Assembly: GCF_030063285.1 (NCBI RefSeq) | Contig: NZ_JASISU010000003.1 | Coordinates: 496,001 to 560,000 of the forward strand | Direction: 5' to 3' | DNA: 64,000 nt | From: Pseudarthrobacter sp. PS3-L1 | Lineage (GTDB): Bacteria > Actinomycetota > Actinomycetes > Actinomycetales > Micrococcaceae | Shown: piece by piece, positions 16,867 through 24,761 of the stretch | Layout of the letters: every line of letters starts with the position of its first letter | Position numbering within the stretch: the first letter of the stretch is position 1 | Made by a program: the position numbers and the translations under genes | The notes under the pieces: generated by a model | What the model was told of the DNA's origin: nothing | Seen by the model: the letters and a program-made list of their open reading frames with translations, nothing else | The model's database searches: none

Positions 16867-17789
16867 TGACGCTCATGAACACACCACGGGCCGACGGCGC
16901 CACAGACGCCGTGGGGGCCGCAACCACAGGGACACCGGAGAAAGCCGAGAGGGCGCCGCGGAGCCGGGGCGACAAGGTCAACTGGCCGCTGACAACTGTG
17001 CTGATCCTCTGCGCCGTGACGGTCATTGTGCCCCTGTACGTCACCCTTTCCATGGCCTTCAAAACACAGGCGCAAGCAGTGGACGGCAACGCCTTTTCCC
17101 TGCCTGCCCCCTTCAGCGTGGATGGCTTTGTTACGGCGTGGACCCTGACAAACTTCCCGGCAGCCTTCACGGTAACCGTCATCATTACCGTCTGCACTGT
17201 GGTGGGCACTGTGATCCTCGGAGCCCTTGCGTCTTTCGCGATCTCCCGCAACTGGGATCGCAAGCTGTTCCGCTACTCGTTCTTCTACCTGCTCGCGGCC
17301 ATGTTCATCCCGTTCCCCGTTGTCGCGCTGCCGCAGATCCAGCTCACCGGCCTCGCTGGCCTGGACAACCCTGCCGGGGTGATCCTGCTGCACATCATGT
17401 TCCAGCTCAGCTTCAGCATCCTGCTCTTTACCGCATTCCTGCGCTCCATTCCTGCGGAACTGGAAGAAAGTGCCCGGATCGATGGGGCGAGCACCTGGCA
17501 GACGTTCTGGCAGCTGATCTTTCCGCTCCTGGCACCCATGAGCGCCACCGTGGGGATCTTCGCTTTCCTGGCGTCCTGGAACGACTTCATGATGCCGTCA
17601 CTGATCACCTCTGACCCCGCCCTGCAAACTCTCCCCGTCGTGCAGAGCATCTTCCAGACGCAGTTCAGCAACAACTACAACGTGTCGTTTGCCTCCTACT
17701 TGATGGCGATGGCACCGGCCATCATCGTCTACCTCTTCACCCAGCGGTGGGTGATGGAAGGCGTAACGCAGGGCGCCGTCAAGGGCTAG
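16866..17789 (+). CDS. sugar ABC transporter permease (MalG type)
   Basis: A 307-residue CUT1 permease with a 40-residue hydrophilic N-terminal extension, six predicted membrane helices and the EAA loop ESARIDGASTWQTFWQLIFP. It pairs with the upstream permease to form the channel. Last gene of the importer operon. No glycoside hydrolase or kinase gene follows, so the substrate remains open. Confidence 0.94.
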   Translation: MTLMNTPRADGATDAVGAATTGTPEKAERAPRSRGDKVNWPLTTVLILCAVTVIVPLYVTLSMAFKTQAQAVDGNAFSLPAPFSVDGFVTAWTLTNFPAAFTVTVIITVCTVVGTVILGALASFAISRNWDRKLFRYSFFYLLAAMFIPFPVVALPQIQLTGLAGLDNPAGVILLHIMFQLSFSILLFTAFLRSIPAELEESARIDGASTWQTFWQLIFPLLAPMSATVGIFAFLASWNDFMMPSLITSDPALQTLPVVQSIFQTQFSNNYNVSFASYLMAMAPAIIVYLFTQRWVMEGVTQGAVKG

Positions 17790-17852
17790 TAACCACCACT
17801 GGCTTTAGGCGGTTGGTTCCACCCCGTCTTCCTGAGTCCCAGTGAGGTTCTG

Positions 17853-18281
17853 TCAGCAGGTGTAGGTCCTGCTCAGCGCCGCCCCTGTCCACGTGCCGAC
17901 CATGGCCCGCAACGTCAGGGTGTAGACGCCGGCTGAAGCCGAGGTCTTGTTCAGGGTAGCGGTGTCACCCGTGAGATTTTGCGTCGTGGAGCTTCCGTCG
18001 GGGGCAGTGACAGTGAGCCGATAACCCGTGGCGCGAGCAACTTTGCCGTAGCCCGTCAGGCTCAGATTGAAGCTACTGGGACGGGTTCCGCACGTGTAGC
18101 TTCCGGCGATACTTGCGGGCGCGGGGATCACGTAGGTGGAACTACTCAGCGATCCGGACGCCGTCGCCTGGAACGCAGCCTGGGCAATGGAAGGAATGGT
18201 CACCAGGAGAAAGGCCACCAGCAAGACAGCCACAATGCGGCGCGCGCGCTGTGACGCTCGTGATTGTCCAATGGTCCCCAT
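17853..18281 (-). CDS. secreted protein of unknown family, possible SipW client
   Basis: A 142-residue protein starting at ATG 18281 (the upstream frame is open but only from a TTG). A basic N-terminus and a hydrophobic run (RIVAVLLVAFLLVTIPSIAQ) form a signal peptide, likely cut after AQA so that the mature chain begins AFQATASGS. This start resembles that of the TasA/camelysin-like protein at 20361-20981 (AFTGTTSA). The mature part is Ser/Thr-rich with beta-strand character and two cysteines, SYTCGT and the terminal TYTC, that could form a disulfide. Divergent from the OmpR-type regulator. I do not recognise a named family. Confidence 0.7.
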   Translation of the reverse strand: MGTIGQSRASQRARRIVAVLLVAFLLVTIPSIAQAAFQATASGSLSSSTYVIPAPASIAGSYTCGTRPSSFNLSLTGYGKVARATGYRLTVTAPDGSSTTQNLTGDTATLNKTSASAGVYTLTLRAMVGTWTGAALSRTYTC

Positions 18282-18358
18282 GTGGTGCCGGTGCCTTTCG
18301 TTGCAGATTCCCTTGACTCCATTCTGTCGTTTTGGCCTCAACGTCGCCCTGCCGGCAG

Positions 18359-18377
18359 TTCAAGTTTTCCTCAAGAA
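18359..18377. promoter_or_regulatory. 11-bp-periodic direct repeat, candidate response-regulator site
   Basis: Plus strand TTCAAGTTTTCCTCAAGAA; on the minus strand CTTGAGGAAAACTTGAA, i.e. CTTGA twice with an 11-bp period, the layout bound by OmpR/PhoB-type dimers. It lies between the divergent secreted-protein gene (start 18281) and the regulator gene (start 18438). The same repeat occurs at 21099-21124. Confidence 0.5.
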
Positions 18378-18437
18378 TTGCCATCCAGCCACGGCCTGTG
18401 ACAAGACCGTGGGCCAAATATCTGAAAGGGTTGGTGC

Positions 18438-19211
18438 ATGGGTAGCGAATCGATAGACCGAAGAGCCGTCATAGTCGAGGATGACGAGGACATTCGGCTC
18501 CTCCTGACCAGGACCCTGAGCATGCAGGGATTTGATGTTGTGGTGGCCTCAAACGGGGTTGACGGTCTGGCACGGATCCGCGAACACAGCCCTGACCTGG
18601 TCACACTTGACCTGAACCTTCCAGACCTGGACGGCACGGAAGTCTGCCGACGCCTGAGGAATTTCTCCGACGCCTACGTCGTCATGATTACCGCACGGGT
18701 TGATGAGATCGACGAGCTCATGGGTCTTCAGATCGGCGCCGACGACTTTGTCACCAAACCTTTCAGCCCACGATCCCTGCAGGCTCGCATCACGGCAATG
18801 TTCCGCCGCCCACGGCAGGGACTTACTGAAGGGGACGACGGCGCCACGGCAAAACCGCAGGCCGCTTCCACCCAGCCTCCGGTCACACACGCTGCGCCAG
18901 CTGCCATACACGGTCCTGTCAGCCTGGATCTCGAGTCCCGGACAGTCCACGTCTCCGGAGACGAAGTGACTCTGACGCGCACCGAGTTTGACCTCCTCGC
19001 TGCTTTTATTGGAGCTCCTCGGCGGGTATGGACCAGGGAGTCGCTCCTGCGACTTGTCTGGGGTGACGAATGGGCCACCGACGAGCATCTGGTGGAAGTA
19101 CATATTGGCAATCTGCGCCGTAAAATCCGCACCAGTGGGACAACGGCACAGATAATCCGGACGGTCCGCGGTGTCGGTTATGGGCTGGTTCCCCAGGCGG
19201 TCCAACGCTAG
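18438..19211 (+). CDS. OmpR-family response regulator (orphan)
   Basis: A 257-residue regulator: a receiver domain (about residues 8-122) with acidic pair Glu14/Asp15 in VEDDED, phospho-acceptor Asp in LVTLDLNLPDLDG, and Lys in FVTKPFS; a 35-residue Ala/Pro-rich linker; then a winged-helix DNA-binding domain ending NLRRKIRTSGTTAQIIRTVRGVGYGL split over the recognition helix and wing. The ATG at 18438 has GAAAGGG upstream. No histidine kinase gene is adjacent, so it is an orphan. It is flanked by a secreted-protein gene and the SipW/TasA-like operon, both with repeat sites suited to this class of regulator. Confidence 0.9.
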   Translation: MGSESIDRRAVIVEDDEDIRLLLTRTLSMQGFDVVVASNGVDGLARIREHSPDLVTLDLNLPDLDGTEVCRRLRNFSDAYVVMITARVDEIDELMGLQIGADDFVTKPFSPRSLQARITAMFRRPRQGLTEGDDGATAKPQAASTQPPVTHAAPAAIHGPVSLDLESRTVHVSGDEVTLTRTEFDLLAAFIGAPRRVWTRESLLRLVWGDEWATDEHLVEVHIGNLRRKIRTSGTTAQIIRTVRGVGYGLVPQAVQR

Positions 19212-19241
19212 CCTCCCCTGCCACCGGCAGTGCTCCGCAGA

Positions 19242-19634
19242 CTATGGCTCCAGCAACTGCTTCAGTTCGCCAGCCAGAAGCACCGCCTCCGATACCAGGT
19301 GCACTGCAGCGTCCTGGGCCTGCGCCAGAGCCCCACCCCTGAGGCTCACACTGATGTGTCCTGCGTGCCGCTCCATCCGACGGGCGCCTATCATTGCGGC
19401 TGTTGTGCCCAAGGACATAGCGGCAATCCTCGCGGCCTCCGGCCTACCAGCAGCCAGGTTGTCGGCAATTGCCTGCACCCTGCCTGGCAGCATCTTCAGG
19501 AACAGCGCACAGATCTCCAGTGCTGCCTGCTGCGAGCCAAGCTCTTCACCGAGGTGGTCCACCATGCTGCGATCCAGCACGGATGCCCGGCCCACTCCGT
19601 CCGCCACACCAGCAGTGATGTGATGGGCATCCAT
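19242..19634 (-). CDS. Hpt-like protein lacking the phospho-accepting histidine
   Basis: A 130-residue helical protein resembling histidine-phosphotransfer (Hpt) domains. Where Hpt proteins have AAHSLKGSSAMLGA, this one reads AAMSLGTTAAMIGA: same spacing, but the phospho-accepting His is Met and the Lys-Gly that follow are Gly-Thr. It therefore cannot relay phosphate in the usual way and may act as a binding partner or inhibitor of a receiver domain. The gene begins two bases after the stop of the signal peptidase gene and is convergent with the orphan response regulator. The family assignment comes from motif spacing and context. Confidence 0.65.
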   Translation of the reverse strand: MDAHHITAGVADGVGRASVLDRSMVDHLGEELGSQQAALEICALFLKMLPGRVQAIADNLAAGRPEAARIAAMSLGTTAAMIGARRMERHAGHISVSLRGGALAQAQDAAVHLVSEAVLLAGELKQLLEP

Positions 19635-19636
19635 GG

Positions 19637-20278
19637 TCAGCTGGCGGCCGGTCCGGCGATTTTTCCCTCCACGGCAGCGTCGTCAGTTTCGGGGCGGGCC
19701 CAGATGCTGGACAGGAGCAGGAGGACAAGCAGTGCCGGCGCGCCATACAGCAGCGCTTTGCCCACGGCGGGGGACCGCAGGGTGCGGATCGCGTCACCCA
19801 GGTGCGGAATAACAGCCACAGTGGTGAAGGCGTGGTCCTCGGACATTGTCGCAGTCCAGGGATCTGCGCCATTGTTGGCATCACCCTTGGTCTGGACAGT
19901 GGTGGTTCCAGCAGCAGTGCTCACATCGATAATGCGGTGGGTCTCGATCCGGTGGTCATCGACCGGGATGTGATAGGTGACTACATCTCCCACCGTGAGT
20001 TCTGCTACCGGAGTCGGCACACTGACCACGACGTCTCCCGGATTGATCATGGGGGCCATGGATCCGGTCAGCATGGTGGATGTCTGGTAGCCCAGCAGCC
20101 GCGGCCCAACGGCCAGGAAGAGGAATGCCGCGGCAGCAAGCACCATGAAACTGATGAGCACAACCTTGGCCATTATCCTGGCCCAGGGTCCGACTGCCCG
20201 CTGAACCCTTGCGCCCAGCGGCTTGTGCGTTCTAGCTGCTGCGCGTCGTCCTGTCAGCGGAAATGTCTCAGTGGTCAT
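19637..20278 (-). CDS. sipW: SipW-type signal peptidase I
   Basis: A 213-residue S26B (ER-type) signal peptidase. The nucleophile is Ser73 in STMLTGSMAPMINPGD; the general base position holds His114 (RIETHRI) instead of the Lys of ordinary bacterial LepB, which defines the SipW/ER class; KGDAN supplies the conserved Asp133. Membrane helices lie at about residues 38-60 and 170-190. In Bacillus, SipW matures the biofilm fibre protein TasA. Here it lies downstream of a TasA/camelysin-like gene and upstream of the Hpt-like gene on the same strand. Confidence 0.93.
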   Translation of the reverse strand: MTTETFPLTGRRAAARTHKPLGARVQRAVGPWARIMAKVVLISFMVLAAAAFLFLAVGPRLLGYQTSTMLTGSMAPMINPGDVVVSVPTPVAELTVGDVVTYHIPVDDHRIETHRIIDVSTAAGTTTVQTKGDANNGADPWTATMSEDHAFTTVAVIPHLGDAIRTLRSPAVGKALLYGAPALLVLLLLSSIWARPETDDAAVEGKIAGPAAS

Positions 20279-20360
20279 GCTGTCCTCGGTTCACATCTCT
20301 AGGTGGAATATTTTCCGCGGCACAGATACTGCTGCGCATCCGTGCCGCGCCTCGGAACAA

Positions 20361-20981
20361 CTACTTGTTGGTCGCGGTGCGCTGTGTCGCGGTGAAGTTG
20401 AAGGCAACAGTGTCGGAGAGGCCCTGAAAGGTGTTGTCTGCAGCGGTGGGAAGAACCACTGTGACGCGGAGGTTGTCCACGGCAGCAGCTGTCAGGGAGT
20501 TCAACCCGGCCAGCGGCAGGTTAGCTCCCACAACCGCACGTGAAGCCAGGACGGTGGTGACGGTTCCACTGCACGTGTAGGTCAGGGCGGGTGAAGCGCC
20601 AGCTTCTGTCCACGGGACGGAGCAGGCGTCGATAGCCAGCTGAAGGCCATTGACTGCGTCAGTGTCCAGCTTGGAGGACGGTGCGGCTACGGTGCTGAGC
20701 GTGACGGCGGCCAGGTTCTGGTTGCCGGTGTTGGACAGGGTCACGGCACGCTGGATGGTGTCACCCGGAACAAGCCCAGTGGAGGCAACACTCAGGCGGT
20801 TCGCGGCTGTGCCGGAAGCGCCCAGGGCAACGTTGACGGTACCTGAGGAAACAGTCTCACTGGCGCTGGTGGTTCCAGTGAAGGCACCGTAGGTACCCAG
20901 GCCGGCCACACTCGCGGCTGCACCCACCAGTGCTACGGAAGCGAGGACTTTGCTGGTGGTGGACTTGAGTTTGCGACCCAT
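20361..20981 (-). CDS. TasA/camelysin-family surface protein (SipW-dependent)
   Basis: A 206-residue secreted protein. The signal peptide (VLASVALVGAAASVAGLG) is followed by TYGAFTGTTSASETVSSGTV, the arrangement of SipW-cleaved camelysin/TasA proteins, where cleavage leaves a mature N-terminus near AFTG. The rest is Ala/Thr/Val-rich beta sandwich with the GLVPGDTIQRAVTLSNTGN segment seen in this family, and two cysteines (DACSVP, YTCSGT). Expected role: cell-surface fibre or matrix component. First gene of the operon with sipW and the Hpt-like gene. Direct repeats of the OmpR-site type lie 118-143 nt upstream. Confidence 0.85.
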   Translation of the reverse strand: MGRKLKSTTSKVLASVALVGAAASVAGLGTYGAFTGTTSASETVSSGTVNVALGASGTAANRLSVASTGLVPGDTIQRAVTLSNTGNQNLAAVTLSTVAAPSSKLDTDAVNGLQLAIDACSVPWTEAGASPALTYTCSGTVTTVLASRAVVGANLPLAGLNSLTAAAVDNLRVTVVLPTAADNTFQGLSDTVAFNFTATQRTATNK

Positions 20982-21098
20982 GGTGGTGATCCGTTTCGTG
21001 ATGGCCGGCCAGGTGGCCTGCAGAGTGTTTGGGCCAGCCCTTTGGCTGACAAGAACAACTTTGCCGCCCGTAGTTCAAGCCCAGACCACACCAACTCA

Positions 21099-21124
21099 CA
21101 AGAAAACTTCAAGAGTTCTTCAAG
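21099..21124. promoter_or_regulatory. triple 11-bp-periodic repeat upstream of the TasA-like operon
   Basis: CTTCAAG occurs at 21107-21113 and 21118-21124, and a third copy CACAAG ends at 21102, giving an exact 11-bp period; another TTCAAG lies at 21074-21079. On the minus strand this reads CTTGAAG-n4-CTTGAAG-n4-CTTG. Same half-site and period as 18359-18377. Confidence 0.55.
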
Positions 21125-21175
21125 ATCAACAACTCACACGGGTACCTCACGCGGTGGGCGTGGGCCTTACATGAA

Positions 21176-22117
21176 TCAGCCTTGCGCTGCGAGCAACTCT
21201 CCCCGACTGGGCGGGTTTGCTCCCGGCCGGGACACCGTGATCGCGGCCGCGGTTGCCGCGTGCCCCAACAACTCGGTCAGATCAGCCAGTGGCAGCGAGC
21301 GCAGCGCAGCGCGATTCTGGACTCCATCCAGTCCGCGGTCCACTACACCGGAAAGCAACGCAGCCATGAAGGAATCGCCGGCGCCCACCGTGTCCGCAAC
21401 GTCCGTCCGGGGAGCCGCAATCTGGGTCTCCCCGGCGGCGCTGACGGCCCATGGGCCTTCAGCGCCTCGAGTCACCACCACAAACGCAGGCCCCTCCTCA
21501 CCACCCAGGGTGAGCCAGTGGCGTGCCGCGTCCAGCGGGTCTTCCCCCGGATAGAGCCACTGGAGGTCCTCATCTGAGGCCTTGATGACATCCGCGAGCC
21601 GAGCGAATTTCTCGGCCTGATCCCTCGCATACTCAACGTCGTTGATGATGCTGGGACGGCAGTTGGGATCGTAGCTGATGGTCGCCAGCGGCCGTGCCTG
21701 CATCACAGCCGAAAAAACATCGCTGGCGCCTGGTTCCAGCATGGTGGCAATGGAGCCGGTATGGAGCAGCGTTGTACCCTGCAACATGAAATCCAGCCGG
21801 GTCGCCAACCCCGGAAGCTCCCAGAGCAGGTCGAACGTATATGAGGCTGCACCGTCGTCGTCAATCAGTGCCGTGGCCACACTGGTCGGGTGATCGTCGG
21901 GACCTTGCGGCAGGAGTACGGAACTCGCTTTGACGTGGGCAGCCACAGAATCCCCGTAGGCATCGCGGCCGTAGCGGCCCACAAACTGCACTGGGTGATC
22001 AAGCCGCGCCAGGCCAACGGCCACGTTCAGCGGGCTGCCACCCACGTGGGCTGCAATTCCAGTGGTGCGTTGGACAACGTCAACCAGGGCTTCGCCAATA
22101 ACAGTAAGCATGTCCAT
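21176..22117 (-). CDS. PfkB-family carbohydrate kinase (fructokinase-like)
   Basis: A 313-residue ribokinase/fructokinase-fold enzyme transferring phosphate from ATP to a sugar. The N-terminal signature GGSPLNVAVGLARL and the C-terminal signature DTVGAGDSFMAALL, with catalytic Asp in GAGDS, are both intact. YDPNCRP is the ATP-lid region typical of fructokinases. It stands alone with a short gap to the hydrolase gene on the same strand. Substrate not certain; fructose is the likeliest. Confidence 0.88.
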   Translation of the reverse strand: MDMLTVIGEALVDVVQRTTGIAAHVGGSPLNVAVGLARLDHPVQFVGRYGRDAYGDSVAAHVKASSVLLPQGPDDHPTSVATALIDDDGAASYTFDLLWELPGLATRLDFMLQGTTLLHTGSIATMLEPGASDVFSAVMQARPLATISYDPNCRPSIINDVEYARDQAEKFARLADVIKASDEDLQWLYPGEDPLDAARHWLTLGGEEGPAFVVVTRGAEGPWAVSAAGETQIAAPRTDVADTVGAGDSFMAALLSGVVDRGLDGVQNRAALRSLPLADLTELLGHAATAAAITVSRPGANPPSRGELLAAQG

Positions 22118-22150
22118 ACTCTGCCAGAAAGTTGACGAAAGCTTCGTTCC

Positions 22151-23071
22151 TTACGCCATAAGCGACTGCACCAGCTCGCGGCACTTGCGGTATGCAGGGG
22201 ACTTGGTGTCAATGAGATCGAAGTGATCCCCTGTCACTTTGAGCAACGAGGCAAAACCTGCGGCATTCCGTGCTGCCGTGACGTAGGACTCCGACTGGCC
22301 GATGGGCACGGTACTGTCCTCCATCGCGTGAACGGCATAGACCGGGACCGGCAATGGGATAGCTGTCATGGGGTCTGCGTACCTGTGCCGGACGGGGTAT
22401 CTGGTTGCAGAACCGCCCAGCAGGTTACTGACAGCACCGTTGCTGAGGTCCAGCTTCTCCGCTTCCCCGAGATTGAGCAGGCCAGATTGGCTCACCACCC
22501 CGGTCAGGTGCAGGGCATGCCCGCTGTCCCGTGGCTTCAGCTGCCTGTCAGCGTCGGGAAGTCCGAGGCTGCCCAGCCTGTCGCGTCCGGCAGCCCAGGC
22601 AGCAAGATGACCGCCTGCGGAATGGCCCAGCGCCACCACAGGCCCGAGTTCGATGCCGTGCTCACCTGCTATATCGCCGAGCTTGTCGATCCCGGAAAGG
22701 ATGTCGTCAAAGGTTGTAGGCCAGCCCCCACCATTTCCGGCCCGACGGTATTCCAGGTTCCAGGCAGCCATTCCATGGGCCGCAAGATCCTTGGCCAACG
22801 GCTCGCCGAGCTCTGCCCCGTACTGCGAACGCCAGTAACCACCGTGGATCACGATCACGGCCCCACGAGTCGGGGCACTCCCTGATCGATCAGGGAGGAA
22901 GAGCTCACCCCACTGGCTGGGGTCCTCTCCATAGTGATACTTATGCCTCTTCAACGATGCCTCCTCCGCTCCCTGCGGTAAGCAGGAAACTGAACTTACC
23001 CCCACGGCTGCGGCGGAGCCGGCACCCAGCACCATCCGGTGCAGGAAAGTGCGTCGCCGCAGCCCAGTCAT
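22151..23071 (-). CDS. Tat-exported alpha/beta hydrolase (BD-FAE/kynurenine formamidase-like)
   Basis: A 306-residue protein. The N-terminus LRRRTFLHRMVLGAGSAAAV is a twin-arginine signal, followed by VSSVSC, a possible lipobox at Cys29, so it may be an exported lipoprotein. The hydrolase domain has the oxyanion motif HGGYW (typical of esterases related to N-formylkynurenine formamidase), the nucleophile in GHSAGGH, and a late Asp/His pair (MEDSTVPIGQ, TGDHFDLID). Exported location makes a role in tryptophan breakdown unlikely; an extracellular esterase is the safer reading. Confidence 0.82.
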   Translation of the reverse strand: MTGLRRRTFLHRMVLGAGSAAAVGVSSVSCLPQGAEEASLKRHKYHYGEDPSQWGELFLPDRSGSAPTRGAVIVIHGGYWRSQYGAELGEPLAKDLAAHGMAAWNLEYRRAGNGGGWPTTFDDILSGIDKLGDIAGEHGIELGPVVALGHSAGGHLAAWAAGRDRLGSLGLPDADRQLKPRDSGHALHLTGVVSQSGLLNLGEAEKLDLSNGAVSNLLGGSATRYPVRHRYADPMTAIPLPVPVYAVHAMEDSTVPIGQSESYVTAARNAAGFASLLKVTGDHFDLIDTKSPAYRKCRELVQSLMA

Positions 23072-23128
23072 GTCCAGAGCCTACAGGGAGCACCATGGAG
23101 GCGCGGATTGCGAGCCGCAAGTAGGGGA

Positions 23129-23713
23129 TCAGTCGCGCACTGCAGCAACCAGCCATTGGCCATTGAAGTACTCAAGCTTCCAGCCGTCAGTCCTGTGGTG
23201 ATGGGCAAGGTTAAGGGCAGCATTATCGATTTTTCCCAGCTCGCTTCCCAGTGCGCTGCTCAGTGCCGCGCGGAGCAGTGTCCCGTGTGCCACCACCAGG
23301 ACCCTGCCGCCGTGAAACTCCTCAGCCAGTTCCTCCAGGGTAGCCAGTCCCCGCAAGGCTGTTGATTCTTGGGTTTCCGCCTCCAGGAATCCACCGGGGA
23401 TTCGGATCTTATCGAGTGCAGGCCCGTCCTGCATACCTTCGGCCAGTCCGTAGCTACGCTCCGCCAAGCCTGGAAGGCGTCTGGCGACACTGAGTCCCAG
23501 TCCAGCAGCGATCAGATCAGCCGTTTCGGCAGCACGGCTCAGGGGCGAGGAGACGATGACATCCCAGTCATTTCCCGGCAGTGCCGCGACAGCGTCCCTC
23601 GCCTGCCCACGGCCCACACCATTGAGGGGAATATCGGTGGAACCCTGGATTCTGGCCTCCGCATTCCAGTCCGTCTGGCCATGGCGGATGAGGGCAAACG
23701 TTGTGAAGCTCAT
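23129..23713 (-). CDS. histidine phosphatase family protein (phosphoglycerate-mutase fold)
   Basis: A 194-residue phosphatase. ALIRHGQTDWN holds the phosphorylated His; the second Arg-x-x and the C-terminal VVAHGTLLRA with the proton-donor His complete the site, and VSSPLSRAAETA is family-typical. Start at ATG 23713; an ATG at 23737 and a longer open frame exist but have no family homology. It lies 73 bp downstream of the ribokinase gene on the same strand and may dephosphorylate a sugar phosphate in that pathway; the substrate is unknown. Confidence 0.87.
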   Translation of the reverse strand: MSFTTFALIRHGQTDWNAEARIQGSTDIPLNGVGRGQARDAVAALPGNDWDVIVSSPLSRAAETADLIAAGLGLSVARRLPGLAERSYGLAEGMQDGPALDKIRIPGGFLEAETQESTALRGLATLEELAEEFHGGRVLVVAHGTLLRAALSSALGSELGKIDNAALNLAHHHRTDGWKLEYFNGQWLVAAVRD

Positions 23714-23786
23714 GGTCCCATTGTCCCGCACCGGCATGTGCACGCCGATTCGACCAACCGTTGGGCGCATGGTGACCCCTGGTCCT

Positions 23787-24761
23787 TTACTGCCCCCGCA
23801 GGCATTTCGCCACGTCAGCAACCGAAGGGTAGGCAGCCTGCGTGCCTTTTTTGGTAGTAGCCAAAGCTGCGGCCACAGAGGCAAAAAGGGCAGCATCTGC
23901 CAACGTCTCGCCTCCTGCCAAGCGGGCTGCGACAGCACCCGTGAACGCGTCGCCGGCCCCGGTTGTGTCCACCGGAGTGACGTGTGTCGGCGCAATCCGG
24001 GTGACCATGCCGCCGTCGGCGTGCGAATCCAGCACCACCGAACCATTGGCGCCCAACGTCACCAAGACACGGTGCATGCCGCGTTCATCAAAACGCCGAC
24101 GCACAGCATCCCAATCGTGGGTGGAAGCATCATCGTCTGGCATTGCAGAGCTGTCTGCGCCCAGGAATAGTGCAGCCTCATGGGCGTTTACGAGAAGTAC
24201 ATCGGCCAGGGCAGCCAACTCTTCCGGGATCTCTGCATACGGCGAGAGGTTGAGCAGGACACGCGCACCTGCATCGTGCCCTGCCTGGGCAGCTGCCACC
24301 ACAGTCTCAGGTTTAACCTCCAGGCACAGGCACACCACTGACGCTCCCGTGAAGGTCTCCCCTGCGGCCGCGATATCCGCAGGGGAGAGCGATCCATTGG
24401 CACCGGCGGAAATGATGATGTTGTTCTCTCCCGCAGCGTCAACAGCAATAACTGCAACGCCAGTGGCTTCGGTAGTGGACGTCAGGACCCCCGAAACGTC
24501 TACTCCGGCCCTCCGGGTGGAGGCCAACAGCATCTCGCCATTGGAATCCTTACCTACAGCGCCAATCAGGCGAACGTTGCCGCCCAGAAGGCTGGCCGCA
24601 ACAGCCTGGTTGGCGCTTTTGCCGCCAGGATTGACCGCAAATCCATTGCCGTGGACTGTCTCGCCAGGCAACGGCAGACGCTCGCAATAAATGGTGAGAT
24701 CAGCATTGAGGGATCCGACCACCACGATTCCGCCGTCGGTTCCAGCTACTGGGTGGTTCAT
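23787..24761 (-). CDS. rbsK: ribokinase
   Basis: A 324-residue PfkB-family kinase. GSLNADLTIYCERLPLPGET and NPGGKSANQAVAASLLGG form the N-terminal ribokinase signature; DTTGAGDAFTGAVAARLA is the C-terminal signature with the catalytic Asp. It phosphorylates ribose released by the nucleoside hydrolase encoded in the same operon. Its ATG overlaps the MFS gene's stop by four bases. Confidence 0.93.
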   Translation of the reverse strand: MNHPVAGTDGGIVVVGSLNADLTIYCERLPLPGETVHGNGFAVNPGGKSANQAVAASLLGGNVRLIGAVGKDSNGEMLLASTRRAGVDVSGVLTSTTEATGVAVIAVDAAGENNIIISAGANGSLSPADIAAAGETFTGASVVCLCLEVKPETVVAAAQAGHDAGARVLLNLSPYAEIPEELAALADVLLVNAHEAALFLGADSSAMPDDDASTHDWDAVRRRFDERGMHRVLVTLGANGSVVLDSHADGGMVTRIAPTHVTPVDTTGAGDAFTGAVAARLAGGETLADAALFASVAAALATTKKGTQAAYPSVADVAKCLRGQ

